DNA from: Plasticicumulans lactativorans
GTDB taxonomy: Bacteria; Pseudomonadota; Gammaproteobacteria; Competibacterales; Competibacteraceae
Direction of reading: 5' to 3'
DNA length: 64,000 nt
Assembly: GCF_004341245.1 (NCBI RefSeq)
Contig: NZ_SLWY01000010.1
Span: 1 to 64,000 of the forward strand
In this document: piece by piece, positions 20,892-29,041 of the stretch
Position numbering within the stretch: position 1 is the first letter of the stretch
Layout of the letters: each line of letters opens with the position of its first letter
The notes under the pieces: model-generated
Databases searched by the model: none
Seen by the model: only the letters and a program-made list of their open reading frames with translations
Told to the model about the DNA's origin: nothing
Translations under genes and position numbers: made by a program

Positions 20892-21227
20892 ATGCCCCGA
20901 ATCACCGGCCGCCGCATTTATCGCGTGTTGTTCCAGAGCCAGGGCAAACTCTACGAGGTCTACGCGCGCAAGGTCGTGCAGAGTGACCTGCCTGGCTTCA
21001 TCGTCATCGAGGACCTCGTTTTCGGCGAGCGCGGCGGCCTGCTGGTAGATCCGGCCGAAGAGCGCCTGCGCAGCGAGTTCAGCGACGTGCGGCGCAGCCT
21101 GGTGCCGTTCCATGCGGTGATCCGCATCGACGAGGTGGACAAGGAAGGCGTAGGCAAGCTGACGACGTCCGAGGGCGGGAGCAACGTCGCTTCCTTTCCC
21201 GGCTTGCCGCCGCTGCCGCGCGACTGA
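20892..21227 (+). CDS. DUF1820 family protein
   Basis: A 111-residue small protein. The N-terminal part RRIYRVLFQSQGKLYEVYAR, then FIVIEDLVFGE, matches the DUF1820 family, a short conserved proteobacterial protein of unknown function. The C-terminal 25 residues (Thr/Ser/Gly/Pro-rich) look disordered. It has no signal peptide. It lies 100 bp upstream of the acyl carrier protein gene on the same strand, but family members occur in many contexts, so a link with the exosortase genes is unproven. ATG 20892 is preceded by CACGGAG at 20875-20881. Confidence 0.75.
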   Translation: MPRITGRRIYRVLFQSQGKLYEVYARKVVQSDLPGFIVIEDLVFGERGGLLVDPAEERLRSEFSDVRRSLVPFHAVIRIDEVDKEGVGKLTTSEGGSNVASFPGLPPLPRD

Positions 21228-21327
21228 GCCGCGTGTCACGAGGCGTGTCGGCAGTGGCCGGCGAGGTGGATTCGCCGGGGGCTAAAGGTTATCTTCCGGC
21301 CCCGTTTCGATTTTGTGGACTGTTCCG

Positions 21328-21576
21328 ATGGCGACCTTTGACGATGTCCGTACCCTGATCGGCGACGTACTGCAGCTCGGCGAACGCACCGCGCAGATCG
21401 TGCCGGACACCGTGCTGCTCGGCGGCATTCCCGAATTCGACTCGATGGCCGTGGTGAGCCTGATCGCGGCGATCGAGGATACGTTCGGCGTCACGGTGGA
21501 CGACGACGAGATCAGCGCCGACATCTTCGAAACGGCCGGGACCCTGCACGCTTTCGTCACCCGCATCGCCGACTGA
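21328..21576 (+). CDS. Acyl carrier protein, exosortase A system-associated
   Basis: An 82-residue ACP. The 4'-phosphopantetheine attachment serine is Ser39 in PEFDSMAVVS, and the four-helix pattern with acidic helix II/III (EDTFGVTVDDDEIS) is typical. It is followed after 11 bp by the two hydrolases of the exosortase A locus, the usual neighbourhood of this ACP subgroup. It is likely a dedicated carrier delivering an acyl chain to the N-acyltransferase or another enzyme of the cluster rather than the housekeeping FabD/FabF ACP. ATG 21328 is chosen over an in-frame ATG at 21313 because it gives the expected N-terminus (MATFDDVR). Confidence 0.88.
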   Translation: MATFDDVRTLIGDVLQLGERTAQIVPDTVLLGGIPEFDSMAVVSLIAAIEDTFGVTVDDDEISADIFETAGTLHAFVTRIAD

Positions 21577-21587
21577 GCCGGCTCGGT

Positions 21588-22397
21588 ATGGAGCCGCTGT
21601 TCATCGACGCCGGGCGCAAGCGCCTGTTCGCCCTCTTCCTGCCGCCATCCGCCGACAGGCCGCCGCGCGGTGGCGTGCTCTACGTGCCGCCGTTCGCCGA
21701 AGAGATGAACAAGTCGCGTGCCATGGCAGTGAGCGCTGCGCGAGCCTTTGCCGCGGCCGGGTGGGGCGTGCTGTTGCCCGATCTCTTTGGCACGGGCGAC
21801 AGCGAGGGCGATTTCGGTGACGCCCGCTGGGAAGGGTGGCGCGGGGATCTCACCGCCGCGGCGGCGTGGCTGGCGCAACGCTGCCCGGGGACGCCGGTCG
21901 TGTGGGGGCTGCGCCTCGGCGCGCTGCTCGCGCTCGACGCCGCGCAGCGGGGTGCACTGGATGCCCGTGCGTTCCTGTTGTGGCAGCCGACGAGCAGCGG
22001 CGAACAGGCTCTGACCCAGTTCCTGCGTCTGCGGCTCGCCGCCACGCTGCGCGACGGCGAGCCGGAAACGCCGGCGAGCCTGCGCGCCCGCCTCGCGGCG
22101 GGCGAGTCGATCGAGGTGGCCGGCTACGCCCTGAACCCGGAGCTGGCGACTGCCATCGATGCCTGTCGGGCGCCGGCGGCGCCCGCCATGCCCACCGCCT
22201 GGATCGAAGTCGTCGCGGAATCGGGCCGAACGCTGTCGCCGGCCACCCGCCGGACACTCGATGCATGGGCCGCCGCAGGATGCTCTGCGCAGGCATCCGC
22301 AGTGGTCGGCGAGGCCTTCTGGGGGACCCAGGAAATCGCCGCGGCACCGGCGCTGATCGCTCCCAGCCTGGCCTTTCTGCAGGAACTCCCCGCATGA
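21588..22397 (+). CDS. Alpha/beta hydrolase 2, exosortase A system-associated
   Basis: A 269-residue alpha/beta-hydrolase-fold protein. YVPPFAEEMNKSRAM is diagnostic of the hydrolase-2 family of exosortase loci. The strand-turn at the usual nucleophile elbow reads VVWGLRLGALLAL: GxSxG is replaced by GLRLG with Arg109 in the serine position, so ordinary serine-hydrolase catalysis is doubtful. Role is unknown; it always travels with hydrolase 1, which overlaps it by 4 bp (ATGA). The product probably acts on an acylated or glycosylated intermediate of the cluster, which is inference. Confidence 0.85.
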   Translation: MEPLFIDAGRKRLFALFLPPSADRPPRGGVLYVPPFAEEMNKSRAMAVSAARAFAAAGWGVLLPDLFGTGDSEGDFGDARWEGWRGDLTAAAAWLAQRCPGTPVVWGLRLGALLALDAAQRGALDARAFLLWQPTSSGEQALTQFLRLRLAATLRDGEPETPASLRARLAAGESIEVAGYALNPELATAIDACRAPAAPAMPTAWIEVVAESGRTLSPATRRTLDAWAAAGCSAQASAVVGEAFWGTQEIAAAPALIAPSLAFLQELPA

Positions 22398-23260
22398 GCG
22401 CTGACGAGCGCGCCTTCACCTTCGACTGCCGCGGCATGCGCCTGCCGGCGATCCTCCATCCGGGGGCCGCCGGCGCCACGCGTGGCGTTCTGGTCGTGGT
22501 GGGCGGGCCGCAGTACCGCGTCGGCAGCCATCGGCAGTTCGTGTTGCTGGCGCGAACGCTCGCCGCGGCAGGGATTCCCGTGCTGCGCTTCGATTACCGC
22601 GGCATGGGCGACGCGGAGGGCGAGGCACGCGACTTCACCGGCATCGACGCCGACATCGAGGCCGCGATTTCCGCCTTCATAGAGCAGGTGGGCGGCCTGC
22701 GCGAGGTGGTGATCTGGGGCCTGTGCGACGCGGCATCGGCCGCCCTGTTCTACGCCTGGCGCGATCCGCGCGTCGCCGGTCTGGTGCTGCTGAATCCCTG
22801 GGTGCGCACCGAGGCCGGCGAGGCGAAGGCCTACCTGACGCATTACTACCGCCAGCGCCTGTTCAGCCCGGAACTGTGGCGCAAGGTGTGGCGGTGCGAG
22901 TTCGACTGGCGGGGCTCCCTGGTGGCGTTCGCCGGGATGGTGCGACGAGCCCTCACACGTCCGGCCGCGCCAGCGGCCTCCGCCCTCGCCGGCGATGCCG
23001 ATGCCGGCCTGCCGCTGCCCGAGCGCATGGCCGCCGGGTGGCGCCGTTTCGGCGGACCGGTGCTGCTGATCCTGAGCGGTGACGACCTGACGGCAGCGGA
23101 ATTTCGTGACGTTACGGCAACCCACGTGGCCTGGCATGGTCTCCTCGAACAGCCCAGGGTCGGCCGGCGCGAGTTTGCCGAGGCGAACCACACGTTCTCC
23201 CGCCGTCTCTGGCGCGACCAAGTTGCCCACTGGACCCTGGAGTGGCTGCGTTCATGGTGA
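22394..23260 (+). CDS. Alpha/beta hydrolase 1, exosortase A system-associated
   Basis: A 288-residue alpha/beta-hydrolase-fold protein. GGPQYRVGSHRQFV and FDYRGMGDAEG (oxyanion and early-strand regions) mark the exosortase hydrolase-1 family. The nucleophile elbow is GLCDA with Cys111 replacing serine, suggesting a cysteine-type or acyl-transfer enzyme. C-terminal Asp (LSGDDLTAAEF) and His (EANHTFSR) of the triad are present. It overlaps hydrolase 2 by 4 bp and the glycosyltransferase by 7 bp, indicating tight translational coupling. Confidence 0.87.
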   Translation: MSADERAFTFDCRGMRLPAILHPGAAGATRGVLVVVGGPQYRVGSHRQFVLLARTLAAAGIPVLRFDYRGMGDAEGEARDFTGIDADIEAAISAFIEQVGGLREVVIWGLCDAASAALFYAWRDPRVAGLVLLNPWVRTEAGEAKAYLTHYYRQRLFSPELWRKVWRCEFDWRGSLVAFAGMVRRALTRPAAPAASALAGDADAGLPLPERMAAGWRRFGGPVLLILSGDDLTAAEFRDVTATHVAWHGLLEQPRVGRREFAEANHTFSRRLWRDQVAHWTLEWLRSW

Positions 23261-24516
23261 ACCGAGTCCTGCTCGTTGCCTTTCATTACCCGCCGGTGCG
23301 CGAGAGCAGCGGCCTGCAGCGCACGCTGAAGTTCTCCCAGTACCTGCCGGAGTTCGGCTGGGAGCCCGCGGTGCTCAGCGCGCACCCGCGTGCCTACGTG
23401 ACGACCGGTGACGAACAGTTGCACGAGATTCCGGCCGGCATGCCGCTGAAGCGCGCCTTCGCGTTCGATACCGCGCGCCATTTCGCGTTGGCGGGGCGTT
23501 ATCCCGGCTTTCTCGCGCTACCCGACCGCTGGGCGCCCTGGTGGCTGGGAGCCGTGGTGTCGGGGCTCGCGCTGATCCGGCAGTTGCGTCCGCGCGCGAT
23601 CTGGTCGACCTACCCGATCGCCACGGCGCACCTGATCGGCGCGACGCTGGCTCGCCTCAGCGGGCTGCCCTGGATTGCCGACATGCGCGATTCGATGACC
23701 GAACCCGGTTACCCCGAGGAGGCCGCCAAGCGGCGCTGGTATCTGCGCATCGAGCGCTGGGCGGCCGAACGCGCCGCGAAAGTGGTGTTCACCGCTCCCG
23801 GTGCGCTGCGCATGTATGCCGAGCGCTATCCGCATATTCCCGCGGAACGCTGGGCGGTGATCGGCAACGGCTACGACGAGGAGAACTTCACCCGCGCGGC
23901 CGCGATGGCGAGTGCCCCCCCTGCTGCCCCCGGGCATCAACTGCGCCTGGTGCACAGCGGCATCCTGTACCCGTCGGAGCGTGACCCGCGCCCCTTCTTT
24001 GCGGCGCTCGCAGAACTGCGCCGCCGCGGCGTGATCGATGCCGCCAACCTGCGCATCGTGTTGCGTGCCACCGGACACGATGCGCTGCATCGCGAGCATG
24101 TCGCCGCCGCCGGCATTGCCGACCTCGTCGAGTTTGCGCCGTCGATCCCCTACGAAGCGGCGCTTGCCGAAATGCTCGCCGCCGACGGCCTCCTGCTGTT
24201 CCAGGCCGCCAACTGCAACCATCAGATCCCGGCCAAGCTCTACGAGTACCTGCGGGCAGGACGGCCGGTGTTCGCCCTCACCGACCGTGCGGGCGACACC
24301 GCCACCACGCTGCTGCAGGCGGGCATCGACACGCTGGTGCCGCTCGACGATGCGACGGCGATCGCACAGGGGCTGGAGCGTTTCGTCGCGCGTGTGCGTG
24401 ACGGCAGTGCCCCTGCCGTCACGCCGGCGGCGGCGGCGGCCTATAGCCGCTACGCGCGCACCCGCGAACTCGCCGTCCTGCTCGACGAGGTAACGTCGGG
24501 ACGTCCGCTGCGCTGA
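23254..24516 (+). CDS. Glycosyltransferase (GT4-like, GT-B fold)
   Basis: A 420-residue glycosyltransferase. The N-terminal domain opens with LLVAFHYPPVRESSGLQRT, a GT4 signature for membrane-linked sugar transfer. The C-terminal donor-binding half contains LRLVHSGILYPSERDPRPF and IPAKLYEYLRAGRPVFALT, the usual EX7E-like region. It overlaps hydrolase 1 by 7 bp and ends the plus-strand half of the exosortase locus, 66 bp from the convergent beta-helix gene. Donor and acceptor are unknown; it may add a sugar to the EPS repeat unit or to a PEP-CTERM protein. Confidence 0.85.
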   Translation: MVNRVLLVAFHYPPVRESSGLQRTLKFSQYLPEFGWEPAVLSAHPRAYVTTGDEQLHEIPAGMPLKRAFAFDTARHFALAGRYPGFLALPDRWAPWWLGAVVSGLALIRQLRPRAIWSTYPIATAHLIGATLARLSGLPWIADMRDSMTEPGYPEEAAKRRWYLRIERWAAERAAKVVFTAPGALRMYAERYPHIPAERWAVIGNGYDEENFTRAAAMASAPPAAPGHQLRLVHSGILYPSERDPRPFFAALAELRRRGVIDAANLRIVLRATGHDALHREHVAAAGIADLVEFAPSIPYEAALAEMLAADGLLLFQAANCNHQIPAKLYEYLRAGRPVFALTDRAGDTATTLLQAGIDTLVPLDDATAIAQGLERFVARVRDGSAPAVTPAAAAAYSRYARTRELAVLLDEVTSGRPLR

Positions 24517-24582
24517 CCGCAGCGGGCGGCATTGCCGTCATGGCCTGTGGGTTCCGTGCCCATGCGGCGTACAGACGTTGTG

Positions 24583-26055
24583 TCAGCGCGGTGCCTGATT
24601 GGGATGACAGGGGAGCTTGCCGAATTCGATTGCACCGAGATCTGGCTGCGAGGGGTTGCGGGGGTTGCCGCAGAGGTCGTCGGTTACGCCCGGCAGCGGC
24701 TTGCCGTGGCTGACGATCGCATCACCATCGCGTAGCCCGAAATCGGCGACATCGGGCTCCATGAACCAGCGCTCGAATTCGCGGCGGCTGCCGATGAGAT
24801 TGTCGGCCTCGTTCACGCTGGCGCCGTCCCTGCCCTTGATGCGCCCGGTCAGGACATTGTTGCGGATGTCGGCGTCGGTTTCGCCAAAGCGGGCGTCGAT
24901 GCCGACCGTGCGATAGAGCGTGTTGTTGTAGACCCTGCTGCCGGCGGCGCGGTTGAGATAGATGCCGACGTCGTTGGCGCAGTTCAGCACCAGATTGTTG
25001 CGGATGATGCCGTCACGGTGTTCGGTCGAGCAGTCGTTGGCACGGCAGTACGATGCATCCGTACCGCCGCCGCCGAGCGACAGCCCGATGCGCACGCCGG
25101 CTTGTCCGCTCAGATGCATCTCGCAGATCACGAGGTTGCGCTCTATCACCGTGCCCTGTGCATTGCCCTTGACGAAGGCCCCGTAACTGGTCCGATCGCT
25201 GCGCCCCTTGATGAAGTCAGCGATCAGGTTGCCGCGGATCACCCAGCCGTCGGCACCGACGACGTCGATCGGCGTCACCGAATTGCCGGTGTTGCGCACG
25301 GCCGTGTTGTAAAGGGAATTGCCTTCTATCAAGGCCGCGTCCGGAGCGGTGAAGCGCCCTTCGATCTCGAAGCCGTTGGCCTTGATCATCGCATTGAAGT
25401 CATAGAGGCGGCTGTTGCGCACCACGGTATGGTGGCCGCGCCCGACGATGTGGAAGGCGTGTTCGCAATCATCGTGATCAGGGCATACGCCGCGGATATC
25501 GAGGTTTTCGAAGCGCCAGTACGGTGCTCCGACGACGAAGCCCTCCAGGGTATTCATGCGCAGCTGGGCATCTCCCAGGCGCGCTGCCCTGACCACGATC
25601 GGGCGTTCCGCGGTGCCGCCGCGCGACACGTCGATTCCGCGTACGTTGAGCGGGTATACGCCCGCCGCGAGTTCGATCACATCGCCCGGCTGGGCGGCCC
25701 GGATTGCCGCGATCAGGGTGGCCGGGTCGTGCACCTCGACGCGACGGAATTCCAGCGGCGGAGGTACCCCGGAGGCTTCGGGTTGCGCACCGATGCCCTG
25801 CCACTGCGCAACCGGCGGGAAGGTGCCGGCGGCGAGGGGCAGGTCGCGCAGCCCGAGGACATCGAGGGTGCGTCCCAGGGGCTCCGCGAGCGCGGGAAAG
25901 CGTCCCGTCGCCAGTGCTTCCAGCTTGCCCACGGCGACCGGCAGGGGCAGTTCGTTGCGCTGATAACCCCAGATGCCCACGGCGACCACGCTCAGCACGA
26001 CGAGTGCCAGAAGCGCGATGACGGCCCTGAGCAGCCACTGGGCGAGACGTTTCAT
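24583..26055 (-). CDS. Right-handed parallel beta-helix protein (PL6-like), membrane-anchored
   Basis: A 490-residue protein with one N-terminal membrane helix (about residues 9-30) and a periplasmic parallel beta-helix. The helix core begins near DPATLIAAIRAAQPGDVIELAAGVYP, the chondroitinase-B/alginate-lyase type entry motif, and continues through repeated NxL/NxxI rungs (VIRGNLIADF, VIERNLVICEM, IIRNNLVLNC, RVYNNTLYR). It ends with QPDLGAIEFG, common in PL6 and related proteins. Polysaccharide lyase or epimerase activity on the EPS is possible but not shown. It lies 22 bp downstream of the PLP decarboxylase on the same strand. Confidence 0.8.
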   Translation of the reverse strand: MKRLAQWLLRAVIALLALVVLSVVAVGIWGYQRNELPLPVAVGKLEALATGRFPALAEPLGRTLDVLGLRDLPLAAGTFPPVAQWQGIGAQPEASGVPPPLEFRRVEVHDPATLIAAIRAAQPGDVIELAAGVYPLNVRGIDVSRGGTAERPIVVRAARLGDAQLRMNTLEGFVVGAPYWRFENLDIRGVCPDHDDCEHAFHIVGRGHHTVVRNSRLYDFNAMIKANGFEIEGRFTAPDAALIEGNSLYNTAVRNTGNSVTPIDVVGADGWVIRGNLIADFIKGRSDRTSYGAFVKGNAQGTVIERNLVICEMHLSGQAGVRIGLSLGGGGTDASYCRANDCSTEHRDGIIRNNLVLNCANDVGIYLNRAAGSRVYNNTLYRTVGIDARFGETDADIRNNVLTGRIKGRDGASVNEADNLIGSRREFERWFMEPDVADFGLRDGDAIVSHGKPLPGVTDDLCGNPRNPSQPDLGAIEFGKLPCHPNQAPR

Positions 26056-26077
26056 GAGCAGCCTCCGGGCTCGCGGT

Positions 26078-27313
26078 TCAGACCAGCACCTCGACGGCTG
26101 CCGGGTGGCTCAGGAAGGCCGCCGGGCTGGCGGTCGGGCCGTACGCGCCCGACTGCAGCACGACCACGAGATCGTCGACGTCGGCACGGGCCAGTTCCAT
26201 CCGGTCGGCAAGGAGATCGAGGGGCGTGCACAGCGGCCCGACGACGCTCGCGACCTCGCGTGCGCTGCCGCGTACGCGGTTGCCGATGACCACGGGGTAG
26301 TTCTTGCGCACGACCTGCCCGAAGTTGCCGCTGGCGGCGAGAGCGTGATGCAGGCCGCCGTCGGTGATCAGGAACACCTGCCCGCGCGAAATCTTGCGGT
26401 CGATCACCCGGCACACGTAAACGCCGGCCTCGCCGACCAGGTAGCGCCCGAGCTCGATGATGGGGGCTGCGCGCGGGTGGATGGCGTGCAGGCGCTCCAG
26501 CAGGCCGGCGAGATTGTCGCCGACCGGTGCGAGGTCGAGCGGGAGATCGCCGGGAAAGTAGGGGATGCCGAAGCCTCCGCCGAAATTGAACATCGTCAGT
26601 TCGGCGGGCGCCTGCTCGGCGAGGCGCAGGCCGAGCTCGAAAGTCTTGTCGTGGGCCTCGATCAGCGCTTCGGCACGCAGGTTCTGCGAGCCGCAGAAGA
26701 TGTGGAAGCCGCGGAAGTCCAGTGCGCGGGCGCCGATCGCGGCGAGCAGCGCCGGTACCCGTTCGGCGTCGACGCCGAAGGGCTTGGGGCCGCCGCCCAT
26801 CTTCATGCCCGAACTCTTCAGCTCGAAATCGGGATTGACGCGCACCGCCACCTGCGGACGGCGCCCGAGCGCTTCGCCGATGCGCGTGACGCGTTCGAGT
26901 TCGGTCTCGGACTCGAGGTTGATGGTGATGCCGGCGGCGACGGCACATTGCAGCTCGGCGGGACGCTTGCCTGGCCCGGCGAAGCTGATGTCGTGCGCCG
27001 GCATGCCGGTGTCGAGGGCGACGCGCAGTTCGCCGGCCGAAGCGACGTCGAGCCCGTCGACCAGCGTGGCGAGGTGCTGCACCACCGCCGGCATCGGGTT
27101 GGCCTTCATCGCGTAGTGGATCTGCACGCCGTCGGGGAGCGCCGCGCGCAGCGTCGCCACGCGCTCGCCGATCAGGCGCCGGTCATAGGCGTAGAAGGGC
27201 GTCCGGCCGACGCGCGCGGCGAGTTCGGGCAGCGCGATGCCGCCGACCACCAGGCAGTCGTCGACCACCGGAAACTGCGTCAGCGGGGCATGCCCGGGGC
27301 GCGTCGCGCTCAT
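26078..27313 (-). CDS. PLP-dependent decarboxylase, exosortase A system-associated
   Basis: A 411-residue fold-type III PLP enzyme (diaminopimelate/ornithine decarboxylase family). PLP lysine Lys70 lies in IHYAMKANPMPAVV; FHIFCGSQ and MFNFGGGFGIPYF bind the cofactor; GPLCTPLDLLAD carries the conserved Cys of the partner active site, and QSGAYGPTASP follows. It overlaps the acyl-CoA ligase stop by 4 bp (ATGA). In exosortase A loci this subfamily accompanies the ACP, ligase and acyltransferase. Substrate is unknown; it may supply an amine or a decarboxylated amino acid to be acylated. Confidence 0.9.
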   Translation of the reverse strand: MSATRPGHAPLTQFPVVDDCLVVGGIALPELAARVGRTPFYAYDRRLIGERVATLRAALPDGVQIHYAMKANPMPAVVQHLATLVDGLDVASAGELRVALDTGMPAHDISFAGPGKRPAELQCAVAAGITINLESETELERVTRIGEALGRRPQVAVRVNPDFELKSSGMKMGGGPKPFGVDAERVPALLAAIGARALDFRGFHIFCGSQNLRAEALIEAHDKTFELGLRLAEQAPAELTMFNFGGGFGIPYFPGDLPLDLAPVGDNLAGLLERLHAIHPRAAPIIELGRYLVGEAGVYVCRVIDRKISRGQVFLITDGGLHHALAASGNFGQVVRKNYPVVIGNRVRGSAREVASVVGPLCTPLDLLADRMELARADVDDLVVVLQSGAYGPTASPAAFLSHPAAVEVLV

Positions 27314-28905
27314 GCCTCGGCTCCCGTGAACAGGCCCTCGATCTCGGCGGCCAGCGATTTGCGGTCGATCTTGCCGTTCGGGTTGCGGGGCAGGGCATCG
27401 CGGTGTACCACGGCGAGCGGCACCATGAAATTGGGTAGCTGGCGCCGGCAGTGCGCGAGCAGCGCATCGTCGCTGCCGGCGTCGTCGGCCGGCTTGATGA
27501 CGGCGACGATGGCCTGGCCGAGCGTCGGATGGCTGATGCCGATCGCCGCCGCTTCGGCGACCAGGCCCGAAGCGTAGACGACCTCCTCGACCTCGGTGGG
27601 GCTCACGCGGTAGCCCGAGGTCTTGATCATGTCGTCCTTGCGGCCGATGAAGTACAGGAAGCCGTCCTCGTCCATCCTCACGGTGTCGCCCGACCACACC
27701 GCGAGTTCGGGGTTGACCAGTCCCGTCGGCTGTCCGGGCGCCGGGCGGTAGCGCTCGCGGGTCTTGTCGGGGTCGTTCCAGTAGCCCAGACCGACCAGCG
27801 AGCCACGGTGTACCAGTTCACCCGGCTCACCCGGCGCGCAGGGCGAGCCGTCCTCGCGCACGACCACGATCTCGGCGTACGGGATGGCCTTGCCGATCGA
27901 ATCGGGGCGCCGGTCGAGCTCCTCCGGGGGCAGGAAGGTGGAGCGGAACGCCTCGGTGAGGCCGTACATCAGGTAGGGCGTGGTGTGCGGCAGGCGTGCG
28001 CGCAGGGTGTCGAGCGTCGCGCGCGGCATCTTGCCGCCGGAGTTGGTGATGTAGCGCAGGCTCGCGACGGCGCCGGCCGGCCACTCCAGCTGCGCCAGCT
28101 GGACCCACAGCGGCGGCACCGCGGCCAGCCCGGTGATGCCTTCGCGGGCGACCGCGTTGACCACGTCGCGCGGCAGCAGGTAATCCATCAGCGTCACCCG
28201 GGCGCCGACATGGAACGCCGTGGTGAGCTGCGACAGGCCGTAGTCGAACGAGAAGGGCAGCACGGCGAGCAGGTGGTCGTCGGCGGTGTTGCCGAGGTAG
28301 CTCGATACGCTCCAGGCGCCGCTCAGCATGTTGCGATGCGACAGCACCACGCCCTTCGGCCGACCGGTGCTGCCCGAGGTGTAGAGGATCGCCGCCATGT
28401 CGGTGTCGATGCGCCGGTGCGGGCGCCCGGCGGCGCCGGCCTCGAGCAGTTCGTGCCAGTGCAGGGTTTCCACGTGGTGCAGGCGCGGCGCGGCGCCGGT
28501 TTCGGCGGTCCCGTCGAGCACCACCCGGGTGTGCAGATCAGGACACTCGCGCAGCACCGGTTCGAGCAGCGCGGCACGCTCGCGGTCGGTCACCAGCACC
28601 CGCACGTTGCAGTCGCGCAGGATGTAGGCGACCTGCTCGGCTTTCAGCAGCGGGTTGACCGGCACGAACACACCGCCTGCGGCAGCGGCACCGAAGATGG
28701 CGGCGACCGTTTCCGGGCGCTTCGGCAGGTAGACGGCCACGCGCTCGGACGGCCCGAGCCCGAGGGCGGCGAAGGCGCGCCCGAGGCGTTCGACGGTGGC
28801 GGCGAGTTCGTCGTAGCGCATGGCGGACTGCTTGTGGCGGATCGCCGGCGCATCGCCGTGGCTGTGCGCTCGGCGCACGATCAGCTGGTGAAGAAGTTCC
28901 TGCAT
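27310..28905 (-). CDS. Acyl-CoA ligase (AMP-forming), exosortase A system-associated
   Basis: A 531-residue ANL-superfamily adenylating enzyme. The P-loop motif YTSGSTGRPKG spans residues 175-185, the A5-type motif LMYGLTEAFRSTF and the A7/A8 segment SGDTVRMDEDGFLYFIGR are intact, and the C-terminal catalytic Lys is in NPNGKIDRKSL. It activates a carboxylate as acyl-AMP for transfer to CoA or to the phosphopantetheine of the ACP encoded at 21.3 kb. MQELLHQLIV (ATG 28905) is the expected N-terminus. It lies 136 bp downstream of the acyltransferase and overlaps the decarboxylase. Confidence 0.9.
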   Translation of the reverse strand: MQELLHQLIVRRAHSHGDAPAIRHKQSAMRYDELAATVERLGRAFAALGLGPSERVAVYLPKRPETVAAIFGAAAAGGVFVPVNPLLKAEQVAYILRDCNVRVLVTDRERAALLEPVLRECPDLHTRVVLDGTAETGAAPRLHHVETLHWHELLEAGAAGRPHRRIDTDMAAILYTSGSTGRPKGVVLSHRNMLSGAWSVSSYLGNTADDHLLAVLPFSFDYGLSQLTTAFHVGARVTLMDYLLPRDVVNAVAREGITGLAAVPPLWVQLAQLEWPAGAVASLRYITNSGGKMPRATLDTLRARLPHTTPYLMYGLTEAFRSTFLPPEELDRRPDSIGKAIPYAEIVVVREDGSPCAPGEPGELVHRGSLVGLGYWNDPDKTRERYRPAPGQPTGLVNPELAVWSGDTVRMDEDGFLYFIGRKDDMIKTSGYRVSPTEVEEVVYASGLVAEAAAIGISHPTLGQAIVAVIKPADDAGSDDALLAHCRRQLPNFMVPLAVVHRDALPRNPNGKIDRKSLAAEIEGLFTGAEA

Positions 28906-29041
28906 GGTCCAAGCTCCGCTTGATCGGAGGGCGGGCGGGCCCGCGGCGGCGGTATTGTGGCAAGTCGCCGCCATCGCGGACACCGGAGGCGGCCGTCGGC
29001 CGGCAAATTCTCGCAAACCGTGGCGTCCCGCGGCGGGCGGG

